Below, one piece after another: positions 16,952-24,661 of a stretch of 64,000 nt of DNA. The DNA lies in assembly GCA_937898675.1 (NCBI GenBank), contig CALEJB010000045.1, positions 1-64,000 of the forward strand, read 5' to 3'. The notes under the pieces were generated by a model. The model searched no databases and was not told the DNA's origin. It was given only the letters and a program-made list of their open reading frames with translations. Position 1 is the stretch's first letter. Each line of letters opens with the position of its first letter. The translations under genes were made by a program, and so were the position numbers. The stretch is from an uncultured Prevotellaceae bacterium (GTDB lineage: Bacteria; Bacteroidota; Bacteroidia; Bacteroidales; Muribaculaceae).

Positions 16952-19222
16952 ATGAAGAAGCAACACATTGTTATCATATTAACCCTTATCTTGGGACTAA
17001 AGGCATCGGCGGTCGATGCCGTGGACTATGTGAGCACCCTGGTCGGCACCGAATCAAGTTTTGAACTGTCGACAGGCAATACCTATCCCGCCATCGCCAT
17101 GCCGTGGGGAATGAACTTTTGGGTGCCACAGACCGGGAAAATGGGCGACGGATGGCAGTACACCTACAGCGCGGCGCACATCCGCGGATTCAAACAGACG
17201 CATCAGCCCAGCCCGTGGATTAACGATTACGGCCAGTTCTCTGTCATGCCCACCACGGGTGACATCGTGATTGACGAAAACCGGCGCGCCAGCTGGTTCT
17301 CGCACAAGACCGAGGTGGCCAAGCCATACTACTATGAGGTGTACCTTGCCGACTATGACGTGAAAGCGCAAATTGCGCCCACCGAGCGTGCCGCCATCAT
17401 GCGGTTCACCTTTCCTGAAACCGAACAGGCCAATATCATCGTCGATGCCTTTGACAAAGGGTCGATGGTGAGCATCGATGCCTCACATCAGATGATCACG
17501 GGTTACACGACCCGCAACAGCGGCGGAGTGCCAGACAACTTCAAGAACTGGTTTGTCATCAAGTTTGACAAGCCCATCGAGCGTTGCTGCGTAGCCCTCG
17601 ACAGCACCATCACGCCGCACCAGACCACCGCTCAGGGCGACCATGCGCTGGCAATAGTGACATTCCAGACACGCCGAGGCGAACAAGTGAACGCCCGCGT
17701 TGCCTCATCATTCATCAGTATGGAGCAGGCGATGAGGAACCTGCAGGAACTGGGCGACAATAACCTGGAGGGTATCAAGGCCCAAGGCCGCAAGCGCTGG
17801 AACGAGGTGCTTGGACGCATCGAGATTGAAGACACTAACATCGACCACCTGCGCACATTCTATTCATGCCTGTACCGCTCAGTGCTGTTCCCGAGAAGCT
17901 TGTACGAGATAGACGCCAACGGCAATGCCGTGCACTATAGCCCCTACAATGGCGAGGTAAGGCCAGGATTCATGTTTACCGACACGGGATTTTGGGACAC
18001 CTTCCGTTGCCTGTTCCCGTTACTCAACCTGATGTATCCGTCGATGAGCGCCAAGATGCAAGAAGGGCTGGTCAACGCCTATCTTGAGAGCGGGTTCCTG
18101 CCCGAATGGGCCAGTCCGGGGCACCGCGGCTGCATGGTGGGCAACAACTCGGCATCGATTGTTGCCGACGCATTCATGAAAGGGATTGCGCAAGTGCGTA
18201 ACTACGATGTCGAGAAACTGTGGGAAGCGGTCACGCACGGGGCCAATGCCGTGCATCCCGAGGTTCAGTCCACAGGACGGCTGGGCTATGAATACTATAA
18301 TGAGCTGGGCTACATCCCATACGATGTGAACATCAAAGAAAACGTGGCCCGGACGCTGGAATATGCCTATGACGACTGGTGCATCTACACACTGGGCAAG
18401 GCCCTGGGCAAGAGCGAGCAGGAAATCGGCATCTATGGCAAACGGGCGTTGAACTACCGCAACGTGTTTGACAAGGAGACCAACCTGATGAGAGGCCGGC
18501 TCAAGAACGGCGAATTCCAGAAGCCTTTCAGCCCGCTCAAATGGGGCGACGCCTTTACCGAGGGCAACAGTTGGCACTACACATGGAGCGTTTTTCATGA
18601 CCCTCAAGGCCTCATAGACCTGATGGGCGGCAAGCCGACCTTGTGCCAGATGCTGGACTCGGTGTTCAACGTGCCGCCGGCATTTGACGACAGCTACTAC
18701 GGCTATACCATCCACGAGATACGCGAGATGCAAATCATGAACATGGGCAACTATGCCCACGGCAACCAGCCCATCCAGCACATGATATACCTGTACAACT
18801 ATGCTGGGCAGCCCTGGAAAGCGCAATACTGGACGCATCAGGTGATGGACCGCCTGTACAATGCGTCACCCGACGGCTACTGCGGCGACGAGGACAACGG
18901 ACAGACAAGCGCCTGGTATGTGTTCTCGGCCTTGGGATTCTATCCTGTGTGCCCCGGCAGCAACCAGTATGTGCTGGGCGCGCCTTATTTCAGCCAAGCG
19001 GTCCTGCATCTCGAGAACGGCAAGACCGTAAGGCTCACATCGCAAGGCGATGGCTGCTATATCCAGTCGATGAGCGTTGACCGCAAGGAATATGGCAAGA
19101 ACTACTTAGAGCACAGCCTACTGGCTAACGGGGCAGAAATCAAGTTTGTCATGGGCGACAAGCCCAACACCGAGCGCGGCACGGGCAACAATGATGTTCC
19201 CTACTCCTTCTCGAACAAATAA
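16952..19222 (+). CDS. GH92 family glycosidase, divergent paralogue
   Basis: 756 residues with signal peptide (about 1-20). Family signatures are STGNTYPAIAMPWGMNFWVP, WGDAFTEGNSWHYTWSVFHD, and GDEDNGQTSAWYVFSALGFYP. Where its neighbour has GNETDCMVG this protein has SPGHRGCMVG, so the acidic residue at that point is missing; it probably belongs to another GH92 subgroup with a different linkage or substrate. Start chosen at the ATG opening the signal peptide. It is the second gene of the operon, with a nuclease-like gene 20 bases downstream. Confidence 0.92.
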   Translation: MKKQHIVIILTLILGLKASAVDAVDYVSTLVGTESSFELSTGNTYPAIAMPWGMNFWVPQTGKMGDGWQYTYSAAHIRGFKQTHQPSPWINDYGQFSVMPTTGDIVIDENRRASWFSHKTEVAKPYYYEVYLADYDVKAQIAPTERAAIMRFTFPETEQANIIVDAFDKGSMVSIDASHQMITGYTTRNSGGVPDNFKNWFVIKFDKPIERCCVALDSTITPHQTTAQGDHALAIVTFQTRRGEQVNARVASSFISMEQAMRNLQELGDNNLEGIKAQGRKRWNEVLGRIEIEDTNIDHLRTFYSCLYRSVLFPRSLYEIDANGNAVHYSPYNGEVRPGFMFTDTGFWDTFRCLFPLLNLMYPSMSAKMQEGLVNAYLESGFLPEWASPGHRGCMVGNNSASIVADAFMKGIAQVRNYDVEKLWEAVTHGANAVHPEVQSTGRLGYEYYNELGYIPYDVNIKENVARTLEYAYDDWCIYTLGKALGKSEQEIGIYGKRALNYRNVFDKETNLMRGRLKNGEFQKPFSPLKWGDAFTEGNSWHYTWSVFHDPQGLIDLMGGKPTLCQMLDSVFNVPPAFDDSYYGYTIHEIREMQIMNMGNYAHGNQPIQHMIYLYNYAGQPWKAQYWTHQVMDRLYNASPDGYCGDEDNGQTSAWYVFSALGFYPVCPGSNQYVLGAPYFSQAVLHLENGKTVRLTSQGDGCYIQSMSVDRKEYGKNYLEHSLLANGAEIKFVMGDKPNTERGTGNNDVPYSFSNK

Positions 19223-19242
19223 CATTAAACAACATTATACAC

Positions 19243-20037
19243 ATGAGCATCCGAAATCTTGACGGTTCAACCGTCACATTTAAGCAAGACGAACAAAACT
19301 TGCACTTTGACGAGGCCACGCACACCTACTCGGTTGAGGGCTATGGTGTGCTGACGCCTGTGAGCAACGTCATCTCCAAGTTCTTCAAGCCGTTTGACGC
19401 AACAGCCATCAGCCTGCGCAAATGCTTCGGTGACGAAATGGCAGCAGCAAAACTGCGCGAGGAATGGGCCTCCTGCGGCTCACTCGCCGCACAGACCGGC
19501 ACGCACCTGCACGCGCAGATTGAGAACTACATCAACAACGGAACAGCGCCGCAGATGGAATGCCGCGTGAAGTATGACGGAGAATATGTTCACCGCGACG
19601 AGACAGTGGACATCAGCAAGGAATGGAGGCTTTTCAAGGCATTTGACAACGAGACCGACTATCATCCGTTCCGCACCGAGTGGCGGGTGTTTGACCTCGA
19701 GGCGGGCATAGCGGGGACCATCGACCTGCTGTGCAGTTGTGACGACGGCACCTATGAGATATTTGACTGGAAACGCAGCAAACGCATTGACCCGCATGAG
19801 GTGAACAAATATGCCAACGGCATCAACGGACTGGAGCACATGACCGACACGTCGTACAGCCACTACTGTCTGCAGCAGAACCTGTACCGTTATATTTTAG
19901 AACAAAGGTACGGGTTGTCTGTCAGCCGCATGCACCTAGTGGTACTGCATCCCGAGTTGTACCGGTATAATGTCGTTGCCGTGCCACGGCTTGACGACGA
20001 AGTGATGACCATCATCAGCCGGTTCCAGTCGCTGTAA
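19243..20037 (+). CDS. PD-(D/E)XK superfamily nuclease
   Basis: 264-residue single-domain protein resembling RecB/Cas4-type PD-(D/E)XK nucleases. An N-terminal region with GTHLHAQIENYI (the His-Glu helix) is followed by TEWRVFDLEAGIAGTIDLL (metal Asp) and YEIFDWKRSK (the D-x-K core), then QQNLYRYILEQRYG, the QxxxY-like helix of RecB-type nucleases. No helicase or CRISPR gene is nearby and there is no signal peptide, so it is a cytoplasmic DNA-acting enzyme that is out of place behind two exported mannosidases. It resembles stand-alone phage or repair exonucleases; role unknown. Confidence 0.8.
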   Translation: MSIRNLDGSTVTFKQDEQNLHFDEATHTYSVEGYGVLTPVSNVISKFFKPFDATAISLRKCFGDEMAAAKLREEWASCGSLAAQTGTHLHAQIENYINNGTAPQMECRVKYDGEYVHRDETVDISKEWRLFKAFDNETDYHPFRTEWRVFDLEAGIAGTIDLLCSCDDGTYEIFDWKRSKRIDPHEVNKYANGINGLEHMTDTSYSHYCLQQNLYRYILEQRYGLSVSRMHLVVLHPELYRYNVVAVPRLDDEVMTIISRFQSL

Positions 20038-20057
20038 CCAAGAGAAGCATTAAGAAT

Positions 20058-20098
20058 CGAGGCCCGCCACATGACACTGCAGCGGGCCTCGGTTGCTT
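20058..20098. terminator. Bidirectional terminator
   Basis: A perfect 10-bp GC-rich stem (CGAGGCCCGC and its complement) with a 14-base loop is followed by GTTGCTTTT on the plus strand. It lies between the convergent nuclease and flavodoxin genes. Confidence 0.75.
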
Positions 20099-20683
20099 TT
20101 ACATCCTCAAGGAACCGACCCAGGCTTGAATATCGTCGGCCTCCATGCCATTCATGTTCTTGGGTTCGAGCCAATGGGCGTTAGGTGCCGACGGCGTGAG
20201 ATACTTTAATGTCTCGCCTGCCTCGCTGCCGCCGGAGGTGAAGAACGGGATGACCGTCTTGCCCGAGAGGTCATATTGCTCGACAAAAGTATTGACGATG
20301 GTCGGTGCAATGTACCACCAAATGGGGAATCCCACATAGACCGTGTCATACTGCGCCATGTTCTCGACCATTCCCGAAATTGCCGGCCTGCTGCTCTTGT
20401 CGCTCATCTCGACACTGGAGCGGCTCTGCTTGTCTTTCCAGTCAAGGTCGGCCGCCGTGTAGGGCGTTTCGGGAGCAATCTCAAAGATGTCGGCACCTGC
20501 AGCCGCGGCAAGTTTTTGGGCTGCGGACTTGGTCGTTCCAGTGGCGCTAAAATAAGCCACCAATGATTTTTTTGCTGTTTCCTTCATTTGTTCGTTGCTT
20601 TGGTTATTGGATTGACATGCCGCCATTGTTGCCAGGGCCATGCAACCCGCAATGATGCTAAATAAAATCTGTTTGAGTTTCAT
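20099..20683 (-). CDS. Flavodoxin-like lipoprotein
   Basis: 194 residues from the ATG at 20683. MKLKQILFSIIAGCMALATM is followed by a lipobox-like AAC (Cys22), so export is predicted. The mature part is a flavodoxin fold: the FMN-phosphate loop SATGTTKSAA, GFPIWWYIAPTIVNTF, and FFTSGGSEAGETL. It likely binds FMN and carries or delivers electrons. A longer frame upstream to 20821 crosses the promoter box and is unlikely. It diverges from the flavodiiron gene. An exported flavodoxin is unusual because flavodoxins normally act in the cytoplasm. Confidence 0.85.
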   Translation of the reverse strand: MKLKQILFSIIAGCMALATMAACQSNNQSNEQMKETAKKSLVAYFSATGTTKSAAQKLAAAAGADIFEIAPETPYTAADLDWKDKQSRSSVEMSDKSSRPAISGMVENMAQYDTVYVGFPIWWYIAPTIVNTFVEQYDLSGKTVIPFFTSGGSEAGETLKYLTPSAPNAHWLEPKNMNGMEADDIQAWVGSLRM

Positions 20684-20721
20684 TGTCGTAGAGAGTTGAA
20701 AGTTAAACGAAAACGTGATTG

Positions 20722-20729
20722 CAAAAGTA
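20722..20729 (-). promoter_or_regulatory. -7 box for the flavodoxin-like lipoprotein
   Basis: Minus-strand TACTTTTG, 38 bases before the ATG at 20683. No clear -33 element. Confidence 0.5.
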
Positions 20730-20912
20730 ATGAAAAAATCCTGAGTCCCGGTAATTCGATTCAAGAAAATGCGAAGATTTACCAAGAATAATAACGTTGA
20801 TTTGGGACAAAGATTGACCAAGAAAAGGGCAAATATGGGTTTATGGGCTAATCTTTTTTTTCACAATCGGCGCCATTTTGTTCATAGCAAAGAAATATTT
20901 CTCTCTTATGGG

Positions 20913-20942
20913 TTGGGAATCATGAAAAAATCTATACCTTTG
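20913..20942 (+). promoter_or_regulatory. Promoter of the flavodiiron gene
   Basis: TTG (20913-20915), a 19-base spacer and TACCTTTG (20935-20942) match the Bacteroidetes promoter; the ATG at 20984 follows about 40 bases later. Confidence 0.65.
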
Positions 20943-20983
20943 CAGATTGTATTTGACTTGACAAGAAATATATTTAGAAAGAT

Positions 20984-22171
20984 ATGGCTAAAAAACTGAC
21001 TGGCCGAGTGACTTGGGTTGGCAAGGTGGATTGGGAACTGAAGCATTTCCACGGCGACGAACTTTCAACCTTCCGCGGCTCGAGTTACAACTCCTATTTG
21101 ATTAGAGACAAAAAGACTGTGCTCATCGACACCGTATGGATTCCCTACGGCCGTGAGTTTGTCAAAAACCTCAAGCAGGAGATAGACCTCAACAGCATCG
21201 ATTACATTGTGATGAACCACAACGAGTGCGACCACAGCGGCGCCCTCGTGGAACTCATGCGCGAAATTCCCGACACACCCATCTACTGCACGGCCAAGGG
21301 CGAGGCCATCATTCGCGGCCACTATCATCAGGACTGGAACTTTGTCAACGTCAAGACCGGCGACAAGCTTGAACTGGGCGACACCACACTGACCTTTATC
21401 GAGGCCCCGATGCTTCACTGGCCCGACACCATGTTCTGCTACCTAAGTGGCGAGGACATCCTTTTCAGCAATGACGGTTTTGGGCAACACTTTGCCACCG
21501 AGTCGCTGTATGATGACCTGGTGTGCCTGGATGAGGTGATGCAGGAAGCCGAAAAATACTACGCCAACATCCTTGCGCCGTTCAGTCCCCTTGTGGCCCG
21601 CAAAGTCAAGGAAATCCTGGGCATGAACCTGCCGCTGAAGATGATTTGCCCGAGCCATGGCATCATCTGGCGCAACAACCCCGGTTGCATCGTGGAAAAA
21701 TACCTGCAGTGGAGCGACGCTTATCAAAAGGAGCAGGTGACCATCGTCTATGACACGATGTGGCAATCGACGCGACTGATGGCCCAGGCCATTGCCGAGG
21801 GCATTCTTGAGCAGAGCCCTACCCTGACCGTCAAACTCTACAACGCCGCCCAAACCGACAAGAGCGACATCCTGACGGAAGTGTTCCACTCGCGCGCCGT
21901 GCTTGTGGGTTCCCCAACAATCAACAACGGCATCAGTTATGCCATCGCAGGCATCCTGGAGATGCTCAAGGGCATGAAACTGAAAAAGAAGAAAGGCGGC
22001 GCCTTTGGCAGTTACGGCTGGAGCGGCGAGGGCATCAAAATCATCACCGAACACCTCAAGGCCGCGGGCATCGACACCATAGACGATGGCACTCGCACCC
22101 TGTGGGTGCCCAACCAAGACGCCCTGGCGCAGTGCCGTGAATACGGCAAGCAATTTGCCGCCGCATTATAG
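20984..22171 (+). CDS. Flavodiiron protein (FprA-type O2/NO reductase)
   Basis: 395 residues: an N-terminal metallo-beta-lactamase-like diiron domain (about 1-250) and a C-terminal flavodoxin domain (about 255-395, TIVYDTMWQSTRLMAQ). Diiron ligands are visible in NHNECDHSG, followed by APMLHWPDTMF and later PSHGIIW. Such proteins reduce O2 to water or NO to N2O and protect anaerobes during oxygen exposure. There is no rubredoxin extension, so an external electron donor is needed. It is followed after 50 bases by an NfnAB-type pair, a plausible electron source. Confidence 0.93.
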   Translation: MAKKLTGRVTWVGKVDWELKHFHGDELSTFRGSSYNSYLIRDKKTVLIDTVWIPYGREFVKNLKQEIDLNSIDYIVMNHNECDHSGALVELMREIPDTPIYCTAKGEAIIRGHYHQDWNFVNVKTGDKLELGDTTLTFIEAPMLHWPDTMFCYLSGEDILFSNDGFGQHFATESLYDDLVCLDEVMQEAEKYYANILAPFSPLVARKVKEILGMNLPLKMICPSHGIIWRNNPGCIVEKYLQWSDAYQKEQVTIVYDTMWQSTRLMAQAIAEGILEQSPTLTVKLYNAAQTDKSDILTEVFHSRAVLVGSPTINNGISYAIAGILEMLKGMKLKKKKGGAFGSYGWSGEGIKIITEHLKAAGIDTIDDGTRTLWVPNQDALAQCREYGKQFAAAL

Positions 22172-22221
22172 ACCGAACATCGATTAATTAACAGATAATC
22201 ATTTTTATTCACCAAACCGAA

Positions 22222-23004
22222 ATGAACAAAGTCATTAGCAAAGAGCAGTTTTCTGCCAATGTGACTAAACTTGTCGTTGAGGCTCCCCTCATCGCCAAGG
22301 CACGCCGCGCCGGCCACTTTGTGATTGTGCGCTGCGGAGAGAAAGGAGAACGCATACCCTTGACGATTGCTGACAGCGACCCCAAGGCAGGCACCATCAC
22401 GCTGGTTATCCAGAGCGTGGGCGACAGCACGCGCAAGATTTGCGCCCTCGAGCCCGGCGAATTCCTGAACGATGTTGTTGGTCCCCTGGGCCAAGCCACC
22501 CACATCCAGAAGTACGGCACCGTGCTGTGTGCTGGCGGCGGCGTGGGCACAGCACCCCTGCTGCCCATCATTCGCGCCATGAAGGAAGCCGGCAACCGCG
22601 TCATCAGCGTGCTGGCAGGCCGTAGCAAGGAACTGATTATCCTCGAGGATGAGGTGCGCGCATCAAGCGACGAGACCATCATCATGACCGACGACGGCAG
22701 CTACGGCAACAAGGGCGTGGTGACCGTGGGCATGGAAGAAGTGCTCAAGCGCGAGCATGTCGATTACTGCGTGACCATCGGTCCCGCCATCATGATGAAA
22801 TTCTGTGCGCTGCTGACCAAGAAGTATGAGGTACCCACCGAGGCATCGCTCAACGCCATCATGGTTGACGGCACCGGCATGTGCGGCGCTTGCCGCGTGA
22901 ACGTGGGCGGTAAGACGCGCTTTGTGTGCGTCGAGGGTCCCGAGTTCAATGCCCATGAGATTGATTTTGACGAGTTGATGATGCGCTTGAAAGGTGCGCA
23001 ATAA
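22222..23004 (+). CDS. NfnA-like FAD/[2Fe-2S] oxidoreductase subunit
   Basis: 260 residues of the ferredoxin:NADP reductase / dihydroorotate dehydrogenase electron-transfer family (sulfide dehydrogenase-like). The FAD domain includes GHFVIVRCGEKGERIPLTI, the NAD(P) domain GGGVGTAPLLPIIRA, and the C-terminal [2Fe-2S] site GTGMCGACRVNVGG...FVCVEGPEF. With the next gene, 18 bases downstream, it forms the two subunits of NADH-dependent reduced ferredoxin:NADP+ oxidoreductase, a flavin-based electron-bifurcating enzyme of anaerobes. Cytoplasmic. Confidence 0.9.
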   Translation: MNKVISKEQFSANVTKLVVEAPLIAKARRAGHFVIVRCGEKGERIPLTIADSDPKAGTITLVIQSVGDSTRKICALEPGEFLNDVVGPLGQATHIQKYGTVLCAGGGVGTAPLLPIIRAMKEAGNRVISVLAGRSKELIILEDEVRASSDETIIMTDDGSYGNKGVVTVGMEEVLKREHVDYCVTIGPAIMMKFCALLTKKYEVPTEASLNAIMVDGTGMCGACRVNVGGKTRFVCVEGPEFNAHEIDFDELMMRLKGAQ

Positions 23005-23022
23005 ATATTAATGTGAAATAAT

Positions 23023-24483
23023 ATGGAACAGAACAATATGGATTCGCGTAACGAACAGTGGCGCATCGACCTGCGCAACAGCAAAACACCCAAAGAGCGC
23101 ACCGCAATCCCCCGCGTGGAAATGCCGCAGCTCGACCCCAAATACCGCATCACCTGCAACGAGGAGGTAAACCAGGGCATCAGCGCCGAGCAGGCCGTTG
23201 TTGAGGCCAGCCGCTGCCTGGACTGCGCCAACCCGCAGTGTGTGACCGGCTGCCCGGTTAACATCAACATCCCCAAGTTCATCAAGAACATTGAGCGCGG
23301 CGAGTTCGGCGAGGCTGCCGCCACCCTCAAGGAGACCAGTTCGCTGCCCGCCGTGTGCGGCCGCGTGTGCCCGCAGGAAAAGCAGTGCGAGTCTCGCTGC
23401 ATCCACACCAAGATGAACCACCCCGCAGTAGCCATCGGCTATCTGGAGCGCTTTGCCGCCGACTGGCAACGCGACAACCTGCCGCAGGTGACGCCCGAGA
23501 TGGCTCCCGCCAACGGCATCAAGGTCGCCGTTATCGGCAGCGGTCCCTCGGGACTGTCGTTTGCCGGCGACATGGCCAAGAAGGGCTTCAGCGTCACCGT
23601 GTTTGAGGCACTGCACGAGATTGGCGGTGTGCTCAAGTATGGCATCCCCGAGTTCCGTCTGCCCAACAACATCGTAGATTATGAAATCGAGGGCCTGCGC
23701 AAGATGGGCGTCGAGTTTGCAAAGGACTGCCTGGTGGGCAAGACCATCAGTTATGAGGACCTGCACGAGATGGGCTTCAAGGGCGTGTTTGTAGGCTCTG
23801 GCGCCGGTTTCCCGCGCTTCATGAGCATCCCCGGCGAGAACCTCAACGGCGTGATGTCGAGCAACGAGTACCTGACCCGCATCAACCTGATGGAGGCCGG
23901 CCGCGGCGGTGACACCCCCGTGCTGCGCGGCAAGACCATCGCTGTGATTGGCGGCGGCAATACCGCCATGGACTCGACCCGCACCGCCCTGCGCATGGGA
24001 ACCGAGCGCGTCATCCTTGTTTATCGCCGCAGCGAGGAGGAGATGCCCGCCCGTCGCGAGGAAGTGGGCCACGCCAAGGAAGAAGGCGTGGAGTTCAAGA
24101 CGCTGCACAACCCCATCGAGTACATCGGTGACGACAAGGGCCGCGTGGTAGCCATGCGCGTGCAGAAGATGGAACTGGGCGAGCCTGATGCCTCGGGCCG
24201 CCGCAGCCCTGTCCCCATCGAGGGCGCCATCGAGGAAATCCCTGTTGACCTGGTGATTGTGGCCGTGGGTGTATCGCCCAACCAACTCGTGCCCCGCTCG
24301 ATTCCCGGCTTGGACATCAGCAAGCGCAACACCATTGTTGTCAATGAGGACACCATGCAGTCGTCGGTAGGCGACCTCTACGCCGGCGGTGACATCGTGC
24401 GTGGCGGCGCAACCGTGATTCTCGCCATGGGCGACGGCCGCCGTGCCGCCCTCAACATGGCCAACGCATTGCTTGGCAAGTAA
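23023..24483 (+). CDS. NfnB / GltA-like NADPH oxidoreductase subunit
   Basis: 486 residues homologous to the small subunit of glutamate synthase. Two [4Fe-4S] motifs are at the N-terminus (CLDCANPQCVTGCP, and CGRVCPQEKQCESRC), then the FAD site GSGPSGLSFAGDMAKKG and the NADPH site GGGNTAMDSTRTALRMG, ending in DLYAGGDIVRGGATV. No glutamate synthase large subunit is nearby. The pairing with the FAD/[2Fe-2S] gene upstream indicates NfnAB rather than GOGAT. A clear terminator follows. Confidence 0.92.
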   Translation: MEQNNMDSRNEQWRIDLRNSKTPKERTAIPRVEMPQLDPKYRITCNEEVNQGISAEQAVVEASRCLDCANPQCVTGCPVNINIPKFIKNIERGEFGEAAATLKETSSLPAVCGRVCPQEKQCESRCIHTKMNHPAVAIGYLERFAADWQRDNLPQVTPEMAPANGIKVAVIGSGPSGLSFAGDMAKKGFSVTVFEALHEIGGVLKYGIPEFRLPNNIVDYEIEGLRKMGVEFAKDCLVGKTISYEDLHEMGFKGVFVGSGAGFPRFMSIPGENLNGVMSSNEYLTRINLMEAGRGGDTPVLRGKTIAVIGGGNTAMDSTRTALRMGTERVILVYRRSEEEMPARREEVGHAKEEGVEFKTLHNPIEYIGDDKGRVVAMRVQKMELGEPDASGRRSPVPIEGAIEEIPVDLVIVAVGVSPNQLVPRSIPGLDISKRNTIVVNEDTMQSSVGDLYAGGDIVRGGATVILAMGDGRRAALNMANALLGK

Positions 24484-24505
24484 TTGATTAGCAACAACCA
24501 TCATC

Positions 24506-24541
24506 ATCGCGGGGGATTGTGTATCTCCCGCGATATTTTTT
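24506..24541 (+). terminator. Intrinsic terminator after the NfnB gene
   Basis: An 11-bp stem (ATCGCGGGGGA with TCTCCCGCGAT, one G-T pair) and a 7-base loop, followed by ATTTTTT. Confidence 0.85.
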
Positions 24542-24555
24542 ACCACAAAACATAT

Positions 24556-24563
24556 TACCTTTG
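24556..24563 (+). promoter_or_regulatory. Upstream -7 box before the six-hairpin lipoprotein
   Basis: TACCTTTG, a full TAnnTTTG match, 98 bases before the ATG at 24662. No -33 TTTG at the right distance, so it may be a weaker second start site that would give a leader of about 90 bases. Confidence 0.4.
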
Positions 24564-24625
24564 CTGCGCAAACGGCATGATGTGTCAGAAAACAAGGACA
24601 AATTTTGCTGAAATCGTGTTATTTG

Positions 24626-24656
24626 TTGCCTGAAAAAATAAAATTGGTTACCTTTG
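24626..24656 (+). promoter_or_regulatory. Promoter ending 5 bases before the start codon
   Basis: TTG (24626-24628), a 20-base spacer and TACCTTTG (24649-24656). Only CCGAA separates the box from the ATG at 24662, so transcripts from here would be leaderless or nearly so. Confidence 0.55.
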
Positions 24657-24661
24657 CCGAA

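Larger units (their letters stand above)
20684..20983. other. 300-base divergent control region
   Basis: No gene is supported. It contains the minus-strand box CAAAAGTA for the flavodoxin-like gene (20722-20729) and the plus-strand promoter of the flavodiiron gene (20913-20942). The stretch between is A/T-rich with a loosely repeated ACCAAGAA word (near 20779 and 20817), a possible operator, with no further evidence. Confidence 0.4.

Noticed and set aside
20769..20999. 76-codon plus-strand frame before the flavodiiron gene
   Set aside because: It spans the promoter of that gene, overlaps its start, and has no export or domain feature.
23023..24483. Glutamate synthase small subunit
   Set aside because: No large subunit is present; the partner gene is an NfnA-type FAD/[2Fe-2S] protein.
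23008..24546. 512-codon frame antisense to the NfnB gene
   Set aside because: Shadow caused by codon bias; repetitive Ala/His/Gly/Val composition without family features.
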